A DNA stretch of 64,000 bases from Bos javanicus (Eukaryota; Chordata; Mammalia; Artiodactyla; Bovidae), in contig NC_083890.1 in NCBI RefSeq assembly GCF_032452875.1, positions 48,370,483 through 48,434,482 of the forward strand, written 5' to 3'. The position numbers and the translations under genes were made by a program. Numbering within the stretch: position 1 is the first letter of the stretch; every line of letters begins with the position of its first letter. This document shows positions 11,173 to 22,580 of the stretch, piece after piece. The notes under the pieces were generated by a model. It was not told where the DNA came from. It did no database searches and saw only the letters and a program-made list of their open reading frames with translations.

Positions 11173-12025
11173 ACGTTTTTTTAAAAAACTGAGATGGACA
11201 CAAGCACGTCTGTCCAGAACCTTCACAGAAGTGCTGGTCTCCCAGCCCCCAGTCCCTGAAAACCCAGGAGAAAACAGGTTGCCCTGCCGGCCCTGGGTTC
11301 ACACAGGCCCTCATCCCGGCACATCTGCGCGTCCGCCTGGGCCCTCCAGCCTCACGGGACGGACGGACGGACAGCTGTGGGATGAGGGTGCTAGGGGAGA
11401 CGGGGCTACAGCTCCACTGCCAACACAGAGCCCCTGAAACGGCGAGAGTGCCAGGGAGCGGCTCACGGGAAATCCCGTAGGTCAGCTCCGGATCGGAAGG
11501 GGACCAGTGAGGGCGTCAAAACCGGGTCTTGTCCCGAAGCGTCAGTAGACTGGAAGCCTTAAACATCTTTGTTGTTGTTGTTAAATGTATAATCTAAGCT
11601 TAGCAAAGTATGCCAGGTTGAGACCATGAAGCCATCAGAGGTGACAAGCTGACCCCCCTCCCCTGTTGCAAGACCACCACGAGGACAGAGAGCAAAGAAA
11701 ACTGCGCAGCAGCACAAGCCCCCTTCAAGCAGTGTTTGAGGTCAGGAGACCCGCTGTGTCATGAAGGCTTTTTAAAAAGGGAGGAATTCCTTGCCTGCAT
11801 TGGTCTTCTTGGTTTCAGCAGCAGCAGTATTCCTCCTCTGCCAGAATCCTCCAAGGGAAGGGAAGCACTTTGAAGCCGGAGTTGCCCCCAGGCCCCTGGG
11901 AACGCGGTTGCGCAGGGCGGTTCTGCTGCCCCCTGCTGCTCACGGGTGGTACAGCCTCCAGGTTCATTCCCATGGCTGCCCCGGGCATTCCGGCAAGACT
12001 CAGGGATTATCCCCGCCTAAAGCCT

Positions 12026-12292
12026 CCCAATGGCAACCCACTTAAGTACTCTTGTCTGGAAAATCCCATGGACGGAGGAGCCTGGTAGGCTGCAGTCCAT
12101 GGGGTCGCTAAGAGTCGGACACGACTGAGCGACTTCACTTTCACTTTTCACTTTCATGCATTGGAGAAGGAAATGGCAACCCATTCCAGTATTCTTGCCT
12201 GGAGAATCCCAGGGACAGAGGAGCCTAGTGGGCTGCTGTCTGTGGGGTCGCACAGAGTCGGATACGACTGGAGTGACTTAGCAGCAGCAGCA
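12026..12292 (+). mobile_element. Bov-A2 SINE (dimeric)
   Basis: Two BovB-derived monomers are joined by a 'cactttcacttttcactttcatgc' type linker near 12135-12160. The copy ends in 'cttagcagcagcagc', the usual Bov-A2 terminus. A Bov-tA element follows directly. Confidence 0.92.
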
Positions 12293-12505
12293 AAGCCTCC
12301 CTGGTGACTCAGCGGTAATCTGCCTGCCAGCGCAGGAGACGTGGGTCTGATCCCTGGGTCGGGAAGATCCCCCAGAGGAGGGCATGGCAACCCGCTCCAG
12401 TATTCCTGCCTGGGAAATCCCGTGGACAGAGGAGTCTGGTGGGTTACAGTCCATGAGGTTTCGAAAGAGTCAGATATGACTTAGGGGCTGAACGACAACA
12501 AAAGC
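12293..12505 (+). mobile_element. Bov-tA SINE
   Basis: A tRNA-derived head ('cctccctggtgactcagcgg') and a BovB-derived tail ending 'gaacgacaacaaaag'. It abuts the Bov-A2 copy on its left and a minisatellite on its right. Confidence 0.9.
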
Positions 12506-12742
12506 AAACCACCTACTCCAGCCAGCACAGCCCACCGCCTGGGCATCCTGTGCTCCACGCCCGCCCCAGGCATCAGACTTGCTTGAACCACCTACTCCAG
12601 CCAGCACAGCCCACCGCCTGGGCATCCTGTGCTCCACGCCCGCCCCAGGCATCAGACTTGCTTGAACCACCTACTCCAGCCAGCACAGCCCACCGCCTGG
12701 GCATCCTGTGCTCCACGCCCGCCCCAGGCATCAGACTTGCTT
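12506..12742. repeat. minisatellite, three copies of a 79-bp unit
   Basis: The string acctactcca starts at 12511, 12590 and 12669, exactly 79 bases apart. The three copies look identical through the 'gcatcagacttgctt' end; the last copy stops near 12742. The array sits at the 3' end of a Bov-tA SINE. The near-absence of differences implies recent duplication or homogenisation. Confidence 0.95.
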
Positions 12743-12984
12743 GTGCGAAGACATCAGTGAGGCTATTTGGATTGAGTTGAGTGATCACGTCAGCGGAAGG
12801 ACGTGGTCACCTGGGGAGCTGACCAGACGTGGTACGTGGTCTCCTGAAGGTGTCTGGTCTCCCAGGACAAAGCTACTGCCCACTGCTGTTCCTCCATCAC
12901 GTCCTCATATGTGTTAACTTCTGATGAACTTACCGAAGGCTGAGACAAGAGTATCATGCTCAACAGCCCTTGTTTGACTCAAGA

Positions 12985-13135
12985 CGCACCCACTTAGTGG
13001 CTGAATAATGTCATACAAGTCACTTAATGGGTCTCAACCTGTTTCTTCCCTAAAATGGGGATCATCTTAACTACAGTTATTAGTTATTAATGTTCAGTGA
13101 GAATTTATAAAGCCCTCACTATATGCCGAGTGTTG
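12985..13135 (+). mobile_element. MIR-like SINE remnant
   Basis: The diverged MIR core is recognisable: 'caagtcacttaatgggtctcaacctg', then 'tttcttccctaaaatggggat', then a block ending in the 'ccctcactatatgccgag' region. Ends are approximate. Confidence 0.65.
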
Positions 13136-13702
13136 AATTTTTAAAAAGATTTTGCACATACAAAGAAGCCGATCCCAGTGCTGGCCAAGGGTATGAGCTC
13201 ATTTTCACTACTAGGAAGGTGTCTTTTCCTCGTTGCATAAGCAACATTTACCTGTCAGCCAACTGAAAACCATCAGCAGCAACTTAATTTTCCCTTAGAA
13301 TTGTGAGATTCTGTTTAAAAGGTGTGATTTCTTTTTTCCTCCTGTATGTAAAAGAGCCTCGTACGCTATCAGAGCTGGGAAGAACCTGGAGAGTCATCAG
13401 GCCAGCTTCCTGCCCACCTGGCCAGGCGGCCCAGCCACCTTTGGACAGCGCAGCTAGTAGTCACTCCTTTCTTGAACCCAAACCCACTTTGCTGTGGTCT
13501 GTATCCTGGTCCTGCACTGCAGACCAGCTTAGGGAAGAACCCGCCTTCTCCGCCTTATAGCAGGCCTTCTTGTGTATGTGAAGACCTCTCCCCTGCCTTT
13601 GTCAGAAATCATCTTCTACCCAGGCTCGAATACAAAGTAATTATAACCACCTCCATCTAGTTTTTTCCCAGAGCAAATAGTGCCTTGATCATTGCCTGCT
13701 TG

Positions 13703-13913
13703 TGTGTCTGCTCAGTCCTGTCTGACTCTTTGCGACCCCATGGACTGTAGCCCGCCAGGCTCCTCCGTCCACCGGATTCTCCAGGCGAGAATACTGGGCT
13801 AGGTTGCCATTTCCTCCTCCAGGGGATCTTCCCGACCCAGGGGTGGACCTGCGTCTCTTGCTTCTCCTGCATTGGCAGGTGAGTCTTTACCGCTGAGCCA
13901 CCTGGGAAGCCTT
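13703..13913 (-). mobile_element. Bov-tA SINE
   Basis: Reverse orientation. On the plus strand it begins with the BovB-derived 'ctcagtcctgtctgactctttgcg' and ends with the complement of the tRNA-derived head ('ctgagccacctgggaagcc'). Confidence 0.92.
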
Positions 13914-14114
13914 TACTACGATGGGAATTTGTCTGCTCACTTAAATCTTACATATTTTACTAATATTAAAGGGTCCAAAGTGATGGAGATAAAGGATGAA
14001 AACAGCTGTCATTTGTTCTCCCTCTAAAAACGCGTCACTTCAACAAGTTCTTGTCTTAGGCAGCGTTGGCCATCTTCACTGCCCCTGAGATGGGGGAGGG
14101 GTGGCTGCAGGGGG

Positions 14115-14200
14115 GTTTGCCCAGGGTGCTGTCCCCAGAGCTGCCGAGTCGCACTGCGGGCCTGGGCCCAGGAATCTGCATTCTAACGGGCAGCACCAGT
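14115..14200. mobile_element. MER5-like hAT-Charlie DNA transposon remnant
   Basis: The string 'ggcccaggaatctgcattctaac', in the middle of this segment, is characteristic of MER5A/MER5B-type non-autonomous hAT elements. The flanks are too diverged to place the ends. Confidence 0.45.
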
Positions 14201-15499
14201 GCCCCCAGCGCCACGCCTTCCCCAGGAGAGTCGGTCCTGCCCGACGGTCCGCCGACCGCACCGCAGTGAGCCAGGCTGCCCCGCCCACCCTCCGGAAGCC
14301 CTTCAGCCGTGAGCAGTAGGCCGGCTCGGGCACCACAACGGTGGGCTCGGCCTGGAAGGGGGGCCGCCTTGCTCCCCTGCACAGCCCCTTCCATGTGCTG
14401 GAGGCCCCAGAGGCTGGAGGAGGAGGTGGCGGGGCCGTAACTGACCCCGGGCGGGCTTCCTCTGCCCCCGGGGCTCCTCAGCATTTCCGAGTTGACTCCG
14501 GCTGCTCAGGGCCCCAGCCCTGTCCGAGGAGGCTCCAATGTCAGCGGTTAGAGCTAAGGGGTGTGGATCCATGGAGCTGGTTTTCCGGGGTCACCCAGCT
14601 AATGAGAGATGGGGCTGGGCGCTGCCACAGGCAGCCTGACTCCAGGAGCCCCCACTGCTTGGCCTCGGCCCTGGCTCTCTCCCCCTGACCTGGGGGTGTG
14701 AGGCCAGCCCGCCAGAGCCCCGACGTCCTGCAGGGCCTGCAGGTCACCCCGCTGCTCCTCAAGCCACCCCCTCCCTCGCGATGTCCTGTCTCGGCGCTGT
14801 CCCCCCCGCAGGAAACTCCTTCAGATGGTCCCCGTCCACGTCACCTCCTAAGGGTCCCAAAACCCAGCCGTCCTCTGACCCCCAGACCTTCGTCCCAGGT
14901 GGCTCCCCCAGGTCAGTGAGCAGGGGACAAACGCGGCGCCCACATGGTGGCCATGCCTGTGATGCTGCTGCTGATCCACCCCCTGCCCCCACCACGAGCT
15001 GCCACCACGACCCCAAGGAGGAGACGGCCTCCCCCACGGCCTGCAGGACCCAGACCCAAAGCTCTCCTGTCGACTGCCGCAACCCCCGAACCTGAGGCCG
15101 CACTGGCCCTGCTCCCACCTGGTCCCCCCGCCCCCCAGGCCTTGCCCGCCTGCCCGCCCCCGCTGGTCCAGGACCCAGCCTGGGAGCAGCCTTCAATTTT
15201 GACATCATTCGAGAAATTCTGCAAAGAAACTCCCTAACCCCTCCATCTTCACCCAGATCACTAACTGCTAACGTCCTGCCGGATGGACATGCATGAGCCA
15301 CACACAGCCTCCCCTGACTGCTCAGGCCTCCCGCCCTGAGAGCACCAGTGTGCATCTGAGGGGACCACGCACTCTAGGTGACCGAGTCGTGGTCGCCACC
15401 TGGCCAAGCACCTCCGGTGCTGGCTTGTCTGCCTGCTTGAGGGACAAGTCCAGGTTCCCGCGGTCCATGCACTCATCATGGGTCCACAGTCCCCTTGGG

Positions 15500-15932
15500 T
15501 CTGGACACTTCCTGGGCCTTTGGGGGACACTGGATCTGGACGCTTCCTGGGCCTCTGGGTGGGACACTGGATCTGGACGCTTCCTGGGCCTTTGGGGGAC
15601 ACTGGATCTGGACGCTTCCTGGGCCTCTGGGAGGGACACTGGATCTGGACGCTTCCTGGGCCTCTGGGTGGGACACTGGATCTGGACGCTTCCTGGGCCT
15701 CTGGGTGGGACACTGGATCTGGACGCTTCCTGGGCCTTTGGGTGGGGGGCACTATCTGGACGCTTCCTGGGCCTTTGGGGGACACTGGATCTGGACGCTT
15801 CCTGGGCCTCTGGGAGGGACACTGGATCTGGATGCTTCCTGGGCCTCTGGGTGGGACACTGGATCTGGACGCTTCCTGGGCCTCTGGGTGGGACACTGGA
15901 TCTGGATGCTTCCTGGGCCTCTGGGGAACACT
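15500..15932. repeat. minisatellite, 12 copies of a 34-37 bp unit
   Basis: The core cgcttcctgggcc occurs twelve times between about 15505 and 15920, separated by 'tctgggtgggacactggatctgga' or shorter 'tttgggggacactggatctgga' variants. Unit length varies mainly between 35 and 37 bases, and unit 7 is altered to 'gtggggggcactatctgga'. Several reading frames on both strands stay open across the array and give repetitive proline/arginine or glycine/leucine translations, which I treat as artefacts. Intergenic. Confidence 0.95.
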
Positions 15933-16589
15933 GGTGCTTTGAGGGAGCGCAGGCTGGAGGCTCCGCGTGTCCCAGTCGGGGCTTGTCTGTGACTAGACTC
16001 AGGCCTAGAGCCACACAGGCCCTGGGCCCCTGCCTGGCCCAGAGGCCCCGCCGCCCGCGTGGCAGCCGTGGGGTGGTAGGGCGTGTTGGTCTCCTGCTCG
16101 AAGGAGGCTTTCTCAGGACCCCCGCCCCTGGGCACCTAGGGTCAGGTCAGGGGCCAGACCCCATCAAGGCCTGGGCACAGACCCGATGAGACCCAGGCCG
16201 CCGGCCCACTGCAGGCTCCGGGGGCCGGGCCTCTGGCAGAGCAGGGGCTTGATCGATATTTGCTTAGTGAGTGAAAGGATGAGAGAGACTGTTCAGGAGC
16301 TGATTCTGTACCAAAGCAAACGCTCCGCATGGCCCAGACGCGCCTGGGCGGCTTTCGCTTTATGCACGGCGCATGGCTACGCTTACGGGGCTCTTAGGCC
16401 CGATTCTCACTGAGAGCACGGAAGCCTCAGTCCCAGTAAAGGTTCCTTCCGGGATCCACAGAGTAGACTAATTCTAGAAGCTGAACCCGGGTCCAGGATT
16501 TCTCCGTTTGATTCCTTGTGGGAGGCGGGGTGGGAGGGAAGGGGTTTCTCCGGGTCTTGGGTCCTGAGACTGGAGCCCAAAGAGGAGCC

Positions 16590-17110
16590 CTCGGGGCAGT
16601 CCTCGGGCCGGGCGGGCCGCCCGGGCTGACCGTCTCCCTCTGTCGTTCCAGACGCAGGCGGAGGGAGACGCACTGAGGCCCCGAGGCCGCTGCACGGCGC
16701 CGCAGGAAGACCCGCTCCCGGAGGCCCGGCCCGGCCGCGAGCCCCGCGCGGGACCCTCGGCGCAGCCCCGCGGCGCTGGCCGGCGGCCGGGCCGGGAGGT
16801 GCCTGGACCGCCGCTGGGAGGGGTCTGGGTGGCCGGCTCCCCTCCGCCCCCGGAGGACGGGCCTCGGGCCGGACGGTGAGGCCTCGGGAGCCCGGGGCCC
16901 CCGCCCGGTGCTCCGTCCGCCTGCGCGTCCCCGTCACGAGCACTGAGCCCGGGAGTGACGGGGGGCCGCAGTCCCCTCGGCCGCGCCTGGCGGCCCTTCG
17001 GGGCCCAGCGCAGGGAGGGCGTGGGGCCGCCCCGTGGTGCCTGTGGGAGCGGGGACTTCCCCCGGCGAGGCTGCGACGTGCGGGCCTCACCCCGCGCTCT
17101 GATTATGCTG
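16590..17110. promoter_or_regulatory. second intergenic CpG island
   Basis: Very high density of CG dinucleotides, for example about eleven in 16681-16740 and ten in 16861-16920. The nearest recognised gene ends are more than 6 kb away on either side. A possible acceptor (a pyrimidine tract followed by AG at 16650-16651) and donor (GTGAGG at 16876) lie inside the island and could bound a 224-bp noncoding exon. This is inference only. Confidence 0.65.
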
Positions 17111-17247
17111 ATGTGACTGACCTGAACCGCACTGAATCGAATTGGGTGGAAATAAATGGAATTCAAAGGCTACCAACATGTCTGCCTCTTTCACTGAGGG
17201 CCAGGCCCGGGGGTGAGGACCAGCCAGGCCGAAACCGCGCTGCTGCG

Positions 17248-17375
17248 GCAAGAGAGGGACGGGGGCCAGCAGGACGGGAGGGGACGGAGGAGAGGGACAG
17301 GGGCCAGCACGGACGGGAGGGGACGGAGGAGAGGGACAGGGGCCACCATGGACGGGAGGGGACGGAGCGGGAGCA
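17248..17375. repeat. short G-rich tandem repeat, three copies
   Basis: Three imperfect copies of a unit of about 37-39 bases with the consensus 'gagagggacaggggccagca' plus 'cggacgggaggggacgga'. The array is purine-rich and G-rich on the plus strand. Confidence 0.85.
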
Positions 17376-17477
17376 GCAGAGACGGCAATGGAGCAGGTCC
17401 GGCTGGCGGAGGACGCGGACGCACGCAGACACGTTCGTGCTGACGAGAGCATCTCGGGCGTGGCCCGTAGACCCCAC

Positions 17478-17600
17478 ATGTGGAATCACCTGGAAGGTCC
17501 CCCAGGCCGACAGCAGAGTCTCAGGGAGCTGGCCCAGGAATCTGCATTTTCAAACAACTTCTACAAGTGGATTCGAAGTTTGAGACTCACTGAGGGGGTG
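17478..17600. mobile_element. MER5-like hAT-Charlie DNA transposon remnant
   Basis: The order of blocks 'ggaatcacctgga', 'ggcccaggaatctgcatttt', 'gtggattcgaagtttgagact' matches non-autonomous MER5-type elements, here with moderate divergence. Confidence 0.65.
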
Positions 17601-18150
17601 GGGGTGGGCCGTGGGGTGTCAGTCATTCCCCTTCCTATGGGGGCCTTCCCCAGGGGCTGCTGCCCGCGCCCCGGGACCCCAGGCGTTCGGCCTGCTGCCC
17701 CGCGCCCTGGGACCCCCGGGCGCTCCCCGTGCTGACCACACCCCGGGAATCCGGGTATTCGCTCTGCTGACACGCTTCCAGCGCCTGATGGCAATGGGAC
17801 GGTCGCGACACTTGGGGCACTCAGGTCTGACCAGGCACGACTTCCTTCTCTCTACGCCCATCCTGGATTCCAGGGCCAGAAGTGGGATGCCTCACACAAT
17901 CAAGAAATGCCCAGCACGCCGGGATCTGGAGGTGGGTGCCTGAGCCACACTGCCATGGGTCCTGGCCCAGCGGCTGGAGGCCTGAGGTCGAGGCGTCGGT
18001 GGGCCGGTTCCTCCTGAGGCCGCCCTCCTCCCCGGGCGTCTTTTCCCAGAGTCCTCATGCGGTCTGTGCACACACATTCCTGGTGTCTGGGGCCAGATAT
18101 CCTCTTCTTGTAAAAGACCAGTCAAATTGGATCAGGGCCGCCCTGTGGTG

Positions 18151-18346
18151 TGCTGAATCGCTCAGTCGTGTCCGACTCTTTGCCACCCCATGGACTGTAG
18201 CCCGCCCGGCTCCGCTGTCCTTGGAATTCTCCAGGCTAGAATACTGGCGTGGGTTGCCATGCCCTCCCCCAGGGGATCTTCTCTACCCAGGGATCGAACC
18301 GGGGTCTCCCTCATTGCAGGCGGTTTCTTTATCATCTGAGCCACTA
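18151..18346 (-). mobile_element. Bov-tA SINE
   Basis: Reverse orientation: 'ctcagtcgtgtccgactctt' at the left end and the complement of the tRNA-derived head ('tttatcatctgagccact') at the right end. A second partial copy follows at once. Confidence 0.92.
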
Positions 18347-18355
18347 GAATACGGA

Positions 18356-18443
18356 GTGGCTGAATTCCCCACCCAGGAATCGAACCAGGGTCTTCTGGAT
18401 TGCAGGCAGATTCTTTACCAGCTGAGCTATCAGGGAAGTCCCA
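18356..18443 (-). mobile_element. partial Bov-tA SINE, tRNA-derived head only
   Basis: This holds only the tRNA-related part in reverse orientation, with the B-box-like complement 'ggaatcgaaccagggtct' and the end 'agctgagctatcagggaagt'. It probably arose by tandem insertion or unequal exchange with the neighbouring copy. Confidence 0.85.
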
Positions 18444-19070
18444 GGCTCCTTTTAACTTAATCACCCTCCATATATAGCCACACCTGAGGTGCTGAGGGTA
18501 CAGCTGAGGGCGTAATTGAACACATAAATGGGGGGCTCCCACAGTTCAGCCCACAACAGGTGGTGTTTCCTTTGCTATAATCTGGAACATGCACGTGGAG
18601 AAGCGCTTTGATCACCTAAGTGCTGTCTCTCAAATTTAAGCTGCCCTTCCTCCCTCTTGTCCAGTTCATCTTATCTTTAGATCAACATGTGACACGTGCG
18701 GCCTCCGAACTGTGGACGTTTTTAGGATTCTCCAGGGCTTCTTGCTGAGCCTGTCTCTCGTATCAACACAAAGTTGAACTGCGGCCCAGAACGTCCCAGT
18801 GGCAGTGTATGACCCAGCAACCCTGGGACACGTTAGCGACCCAGGCCCGTCATCAGCCAACATTCCTCATACACGTGCCAAGCATCCAAATTTCCCACCT
18901 CCCACAGTCGGTACCTTGTGGCCATCGAGGAACCCAGGTCCCTCCTGCCTCCGGTAGGAACCACTGCCGGGGTCGCTGCACGAGGGACGGACATGACAGC
19001 AACATCTCCAGCTGCGCTGCCGCCTCCCTGACTCAGGGTCCCCACTACCTTCCAGAAAACCACAGATTCC

Positions 19071-19205
19071 GGGGACTCCCCTGGTGGTTCAGTGGCTGAG
19101 ACACTGTACTCCCAACGTGGGGGACCCGGGTTCAATCCCTGGTCAGGGAGACTGATCCCGCATGTTGCGTCCAAGACCCAGTGCAGCCAATGAGTACATT
19201 TTTCT
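19071..19205 (+). mobile_element. tRNA-derived CHR-type SINE
   Basis: It starts 'ggggactcccctggtggttc', has the B-box-like 'gggttcaatccctggtcagg', and ends 'gacccagtgcagccaatgag' followed by a T- and A-rich stretch. Confidence 0.85.
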
Positions 19206-19225
19206 TCTTTTTATTTTTAAAGAAG

Positions 19226-19475
19226 CTTCCCTGGCGGCACAGGAGTTAAGAATCCGCCTGCCAGTGCAGGGGACCTGAGCTCAGTCCCTGGTCCGGGAAG
19301 ATCTCACGTGCCTCAGGGCCACTAGGTCCGTGGGTCACAACTACCGAAGCCCCGGCTCCACCGCAGTGCAAAGCCCGCACGTCCCCATCTAGAGGGTGTT
19401 CCCTCATCACCGCGTCTAGACAAAGTCCACGCGCAGCAGCGAAGACCCAGCACGGCCAAAATACATACAGAAACC
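19226..19475 (+). mobile_element. tRNA-derived CHR-type SINE, long form
   Basis: The tRNA-like head ('cttccctggcggcacaggag', 'ctcagtccctggtccggg') is followed by the longer CHR-type body and ends 'gaagacccagcacggccaaaat'. It is in tandem with the copy at 19071-19205. Confidence 0.85.
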
Positions 19476-20042
19476 ACACTGCTACGGAGTTCTAAGCCTA
19501 CTTCAAAAAGTATTCTGAAATGAATAGATGTTGATTTTGCATAACGTGTAAAAGCACTTAGCTTGGTCACATCGGGGAGCCTATAATCGAAAGTAAAACA
19601 GGCTTTTTTATCTCAGCTCCATGTGACGACGGCTGACGTTGTCCCAGGCGCCCCTGAAAGGGCCTCCCTGTCCCCGCAGATCCCTGGAACAGAAGCTGAC
19701 GGTCTACCTCTGTCAAGGCCTCAGTTCCCCAGGAGACCCGGGGACTGTTGTTTGAAGCGGCTTCTATGTATTTGAAACTCCACACCTACCTGCTGTCCTG
19801 GGAGACGGGTATTTTATATGCACTTTGGAGATTAAAGACGCTAAGTCCAGAGGCGCGGGATCTCAGGCAACGGTCAGGGTGGGAGGTGAACCCCAGGCTG
19901 CCCGGCTCCACGTTACCCACAGGGTACCTGCAGCTGGGCGGGCCCAGCCTTCTGCACGACGGGGAGCTCCAGGGAGCACTCAGACCTTCAGCACCTGCAC
20001 AGCCCCACCCCAGAGACCGAGTAACTGCCTGGGGCCCTCACC

Positions 20043-20243
20043 GGGCTTCCCTGGTGGCTCAGCTGCAATTTAAGAATCCACCTGCAATGTGGGAGGCCTG
20101 AGTTCGATCCCTGGGTTGGGAAGATCCCTTGGAGAAGGGAAAGGCTACCCACTCCAGTGTTCTGGCCTGGCGAATTCCATGGACTGTATAGTCCATGGGG
20201 TTGCAAAGAGTCAGACACGACTGAGCGGCTTTCACTTTCACTT
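20043..20243 (+). mobile_element. Bov-tA SINE
   Basis: tRNA-derived head 'cttccctggtggctcagctg' and BovB-derived tail 'gagtcagacacgactgagcg', ending in 'ctttcacttt'. Confidence 0.93.
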
Positions 20244-20739
20244 AGAATCAATCTGGAAGCACTCTCTCCCTTCCCTTTCCCCTCACTGGACCTGAGCAGA
20301 CCTGAGCCGTCCCCAGGTGACTGTAATGAAGCCCTGTCTGCGGCCAAGGGCAGCACCTGGGAAGGGCAGAGCCAAAAACCCGAGCCCTTCACCCCAAGCG
20401 TGGGTGGAGCCATTCACTGACAATGCACATGTCCACCTGGCCTGGGCAGAAACCCTAGCGCTGGCACCGGCCGGCTGGAGGGACGAGGCCCAGAACTGTA
20501 TACCAGCCACTGCCCGGACCACACAGCCCGCAGGGTCACCCCCGGGGCTTTGCCTCTACCTGGGAAAACACGCTGAGCGGCTGCGGACTGTGGGCACTGG
20601 GCTAGGTTCTGGAGGGGACACAGCACTGAGTGGCTGCCCCCCTTGTCCTCCAGCCCAGGAGACACTGCTCAGCTAAAAAAAAAAATGTGGGGCAGGGGAG
20701 GCCAAATATATTCCACTAAATGACCAGAACGTGGTTCAG

Positions 20740-20922
20740 CTGATGCTGGGAAAGACCAAGGGTAGAAGGGGGTGACGGAGGATGAGATGGTTGGTGGCAC
20801 CACTGATTCAACGGACAGGACTTTGAGCAAACTCCGGGAGACAGTGAAGGACAGGGAAGCCTGGGGTGCTGCTGTCCATTAGGTCGCCGAGAGTCAGACA
20901 TGGCTTAGAGACTGAGCAACAC
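20740..20922 (+). mobile_element. BovB LINE 3'-end fragment
   Basis: Plus-strand BovB 3' end with internal losses: 'tgatgctgggaaagacc', then 'ggatgagatggttggtggca', then 'cagacatggcttagagactg'. It is truncated on the left and merges into a SINE on the right. Confidence 0.85.
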
Positions 20923-21112
20923 AGTGGTAGACAACCCGCCTGCCAATGCAGGATGCTGAAGTTCCATCCCAGGGTTGGGCAGATCCCCGGAGGAGGAAAT
21001 GGCAACCCCCTCCAGTATTCTTGCCTGGAGAATCCCACGGACAGAGGAGCCTGGCGGGCTACAGTCCATGGGGACACAAAGAGTCAGACATGACTGAGTG
21101 AATCACACACAC
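20923..21112 (+). mobile_element. Bov-tA SINE, 5'-truncated
   Basis: It starts within the tRNA-derived part ('gtggtagacaacccgcctgcc') and carries a full BovB-derived tail ending in 'gacatgactgagtg' and a short CA run. Confidence 0.9.
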
Positions 21113-21415
21113 ACAAAGAACCAAGCAAGCACCCAGCTGGGGGTGCTGGGCAGGGAGAACCTGGGGAAGCCCCTGGGCTGTGTGTGCCCAGGTGACCGTG
21201 GGCATGGCGGGGAGGAGACAGGTGTTTGCCATTGAGAGCTGGCTGACCGTGAGCCATGCCTGAAACACACACGGGGTTGACGAGGGCTTCCTGCTGCTAC
21301 CGGCCGCTGTGCAGACAGAGGGCATGTGGGTTCTCTGCCCGAGGGGAGCCCTGAAAAGCTGCTTGGAAGCCCCCTCTTTTTTCTATCTTGGTCCCCATCC
21401 CCAGCCTCTGATCTC

Positions 21416-21605
21416 ATTCACCCCCAGAACTTCCCTCCTCCAGGACTCAAACGCAGCTGCAGCGTTCACTGTCCCCTGAGCCACAGGCATCCCACCAGGA
21501 CGCCCGCAAATGCCCCTCCTCCTGGGGACAGCCACCCCCACCTGCCCTCCTCTGAGCCACCTTCCCAGTCACTTCTGGGTCCCTGGAGAAGGAGCAGCTG
21601 GGGGT
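21416..21605. repeat. diverged local duplication, copy 1
   Basis: Starts 'attcacccccag' and shares 'actcaaacgcagc', 'cactgtcccctgag', 'agtcacttctgggtccc' and 'gagaaggagcagc', in the same order, with 22581-22785. Identity is partial, with small insertions and deletions. I do not recognise it as a known transposable element. Confidence 0.75.
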
Positions 21606-22264
21606 GAGCCGGGGAGCAGAGCCGGAGAAGGCGACCCTGAAACCATGCGGGGGCATGGACGCTCAGAGCCGCCTGCCACAGGAGCTGGCCCGCGCCGGGT
21701 TCTATCCCTTGCCGTCATGGGCTCCTCGAGCAAGAGGACCCACGGCCTCCGGGCCCAGCGGCCAGCTCCTGGCTGCTCCCTGGCGGCCCTGGTGAGAGCC
21801 CCCCTACCCCCCACCCCGTGCCTCTCTGCACCCGGGACCCCTCCCCACCTCCTCACCTGGGCCGGGACGACTTCACGACTTCAGCCCTTTCCTCCACAGG
21901 CCTCCGGCTCCGCTCCGCCCTGCACTCTGCCCGGGATGTTTCCAGAACCAGCTGTGCTCCAACAACTGCCTTCCTTGACCCCACTTGCCACCAGGGCTGC
22001 ACTCTGGACTCTCAACGCTAATCCCGGGCCCTCCAAAGGCCACTGGCTGCGGCCTCCCCCTCATCTCCCGGGCGCCCACCGGGGGTCACCGAGCCCACCA
22101 CGTGCCTCCCAGGCCCACCCACCACGCCCCTGACCCCTGACCCGCCCTCCTCCAGGTGATGCTCATCCCGGCTCCCAGCCCCTTTGAAATCATTGTGGAA
22201 TCCTGTGAAACTTGCCTCCAAGAAGCCAGTCTCCAGGCTTTTCTTGCTCCCCCAGTTAAACAAA

Positions 22265-22303
22265 AACACACACACACTCACACGTGCACACACACACACA
22301 CTG
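22265..22303. repeat. imperfect (CA)n microsatellite
   Basis: A run of CA dinucleotides interrupted by 'ctcacacgtg'. Confidence 0.9.
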
Positions 22304-22580
22304 CAGTTGGGGTGACGACTAGGTAGCACTGGGTGCTGGGGGGAGGTGTGCTGCTGGGTGCGTGGACATCTCAGCCCTCGGCCGGCAGAGAGGGAGCCCT
22401 CGTGTGAACCGCGATCTGGGGGACAGGCACGAGCAGGGGCGGTGGTTGCAACAGAGGCCCCTCCTGCGGTGGGGGCGTGAGGATGGGGGCGGGTGGAGGG
22501 TAAAATCGCAGCCCCTTCCTCTCACTTTCGCTGTGAACCTAAAGCTATTATTTTTTAAAAAAGCAAAATGAGTCTTAAAA

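Noticed and set aside
15261..16189. Open frames of 200-298 codons on both strands
   Set aside because: They are produced by the 34-37 bp minisatellite. The peptides are purely repetitive.
18356..18443. Possible functional tRNA gene
   Set aside because: The tRNA-like head belongs to a Bov-tA SINE. The cloverleaf is degenerate, as in all the tRNA-derived SINEs here.
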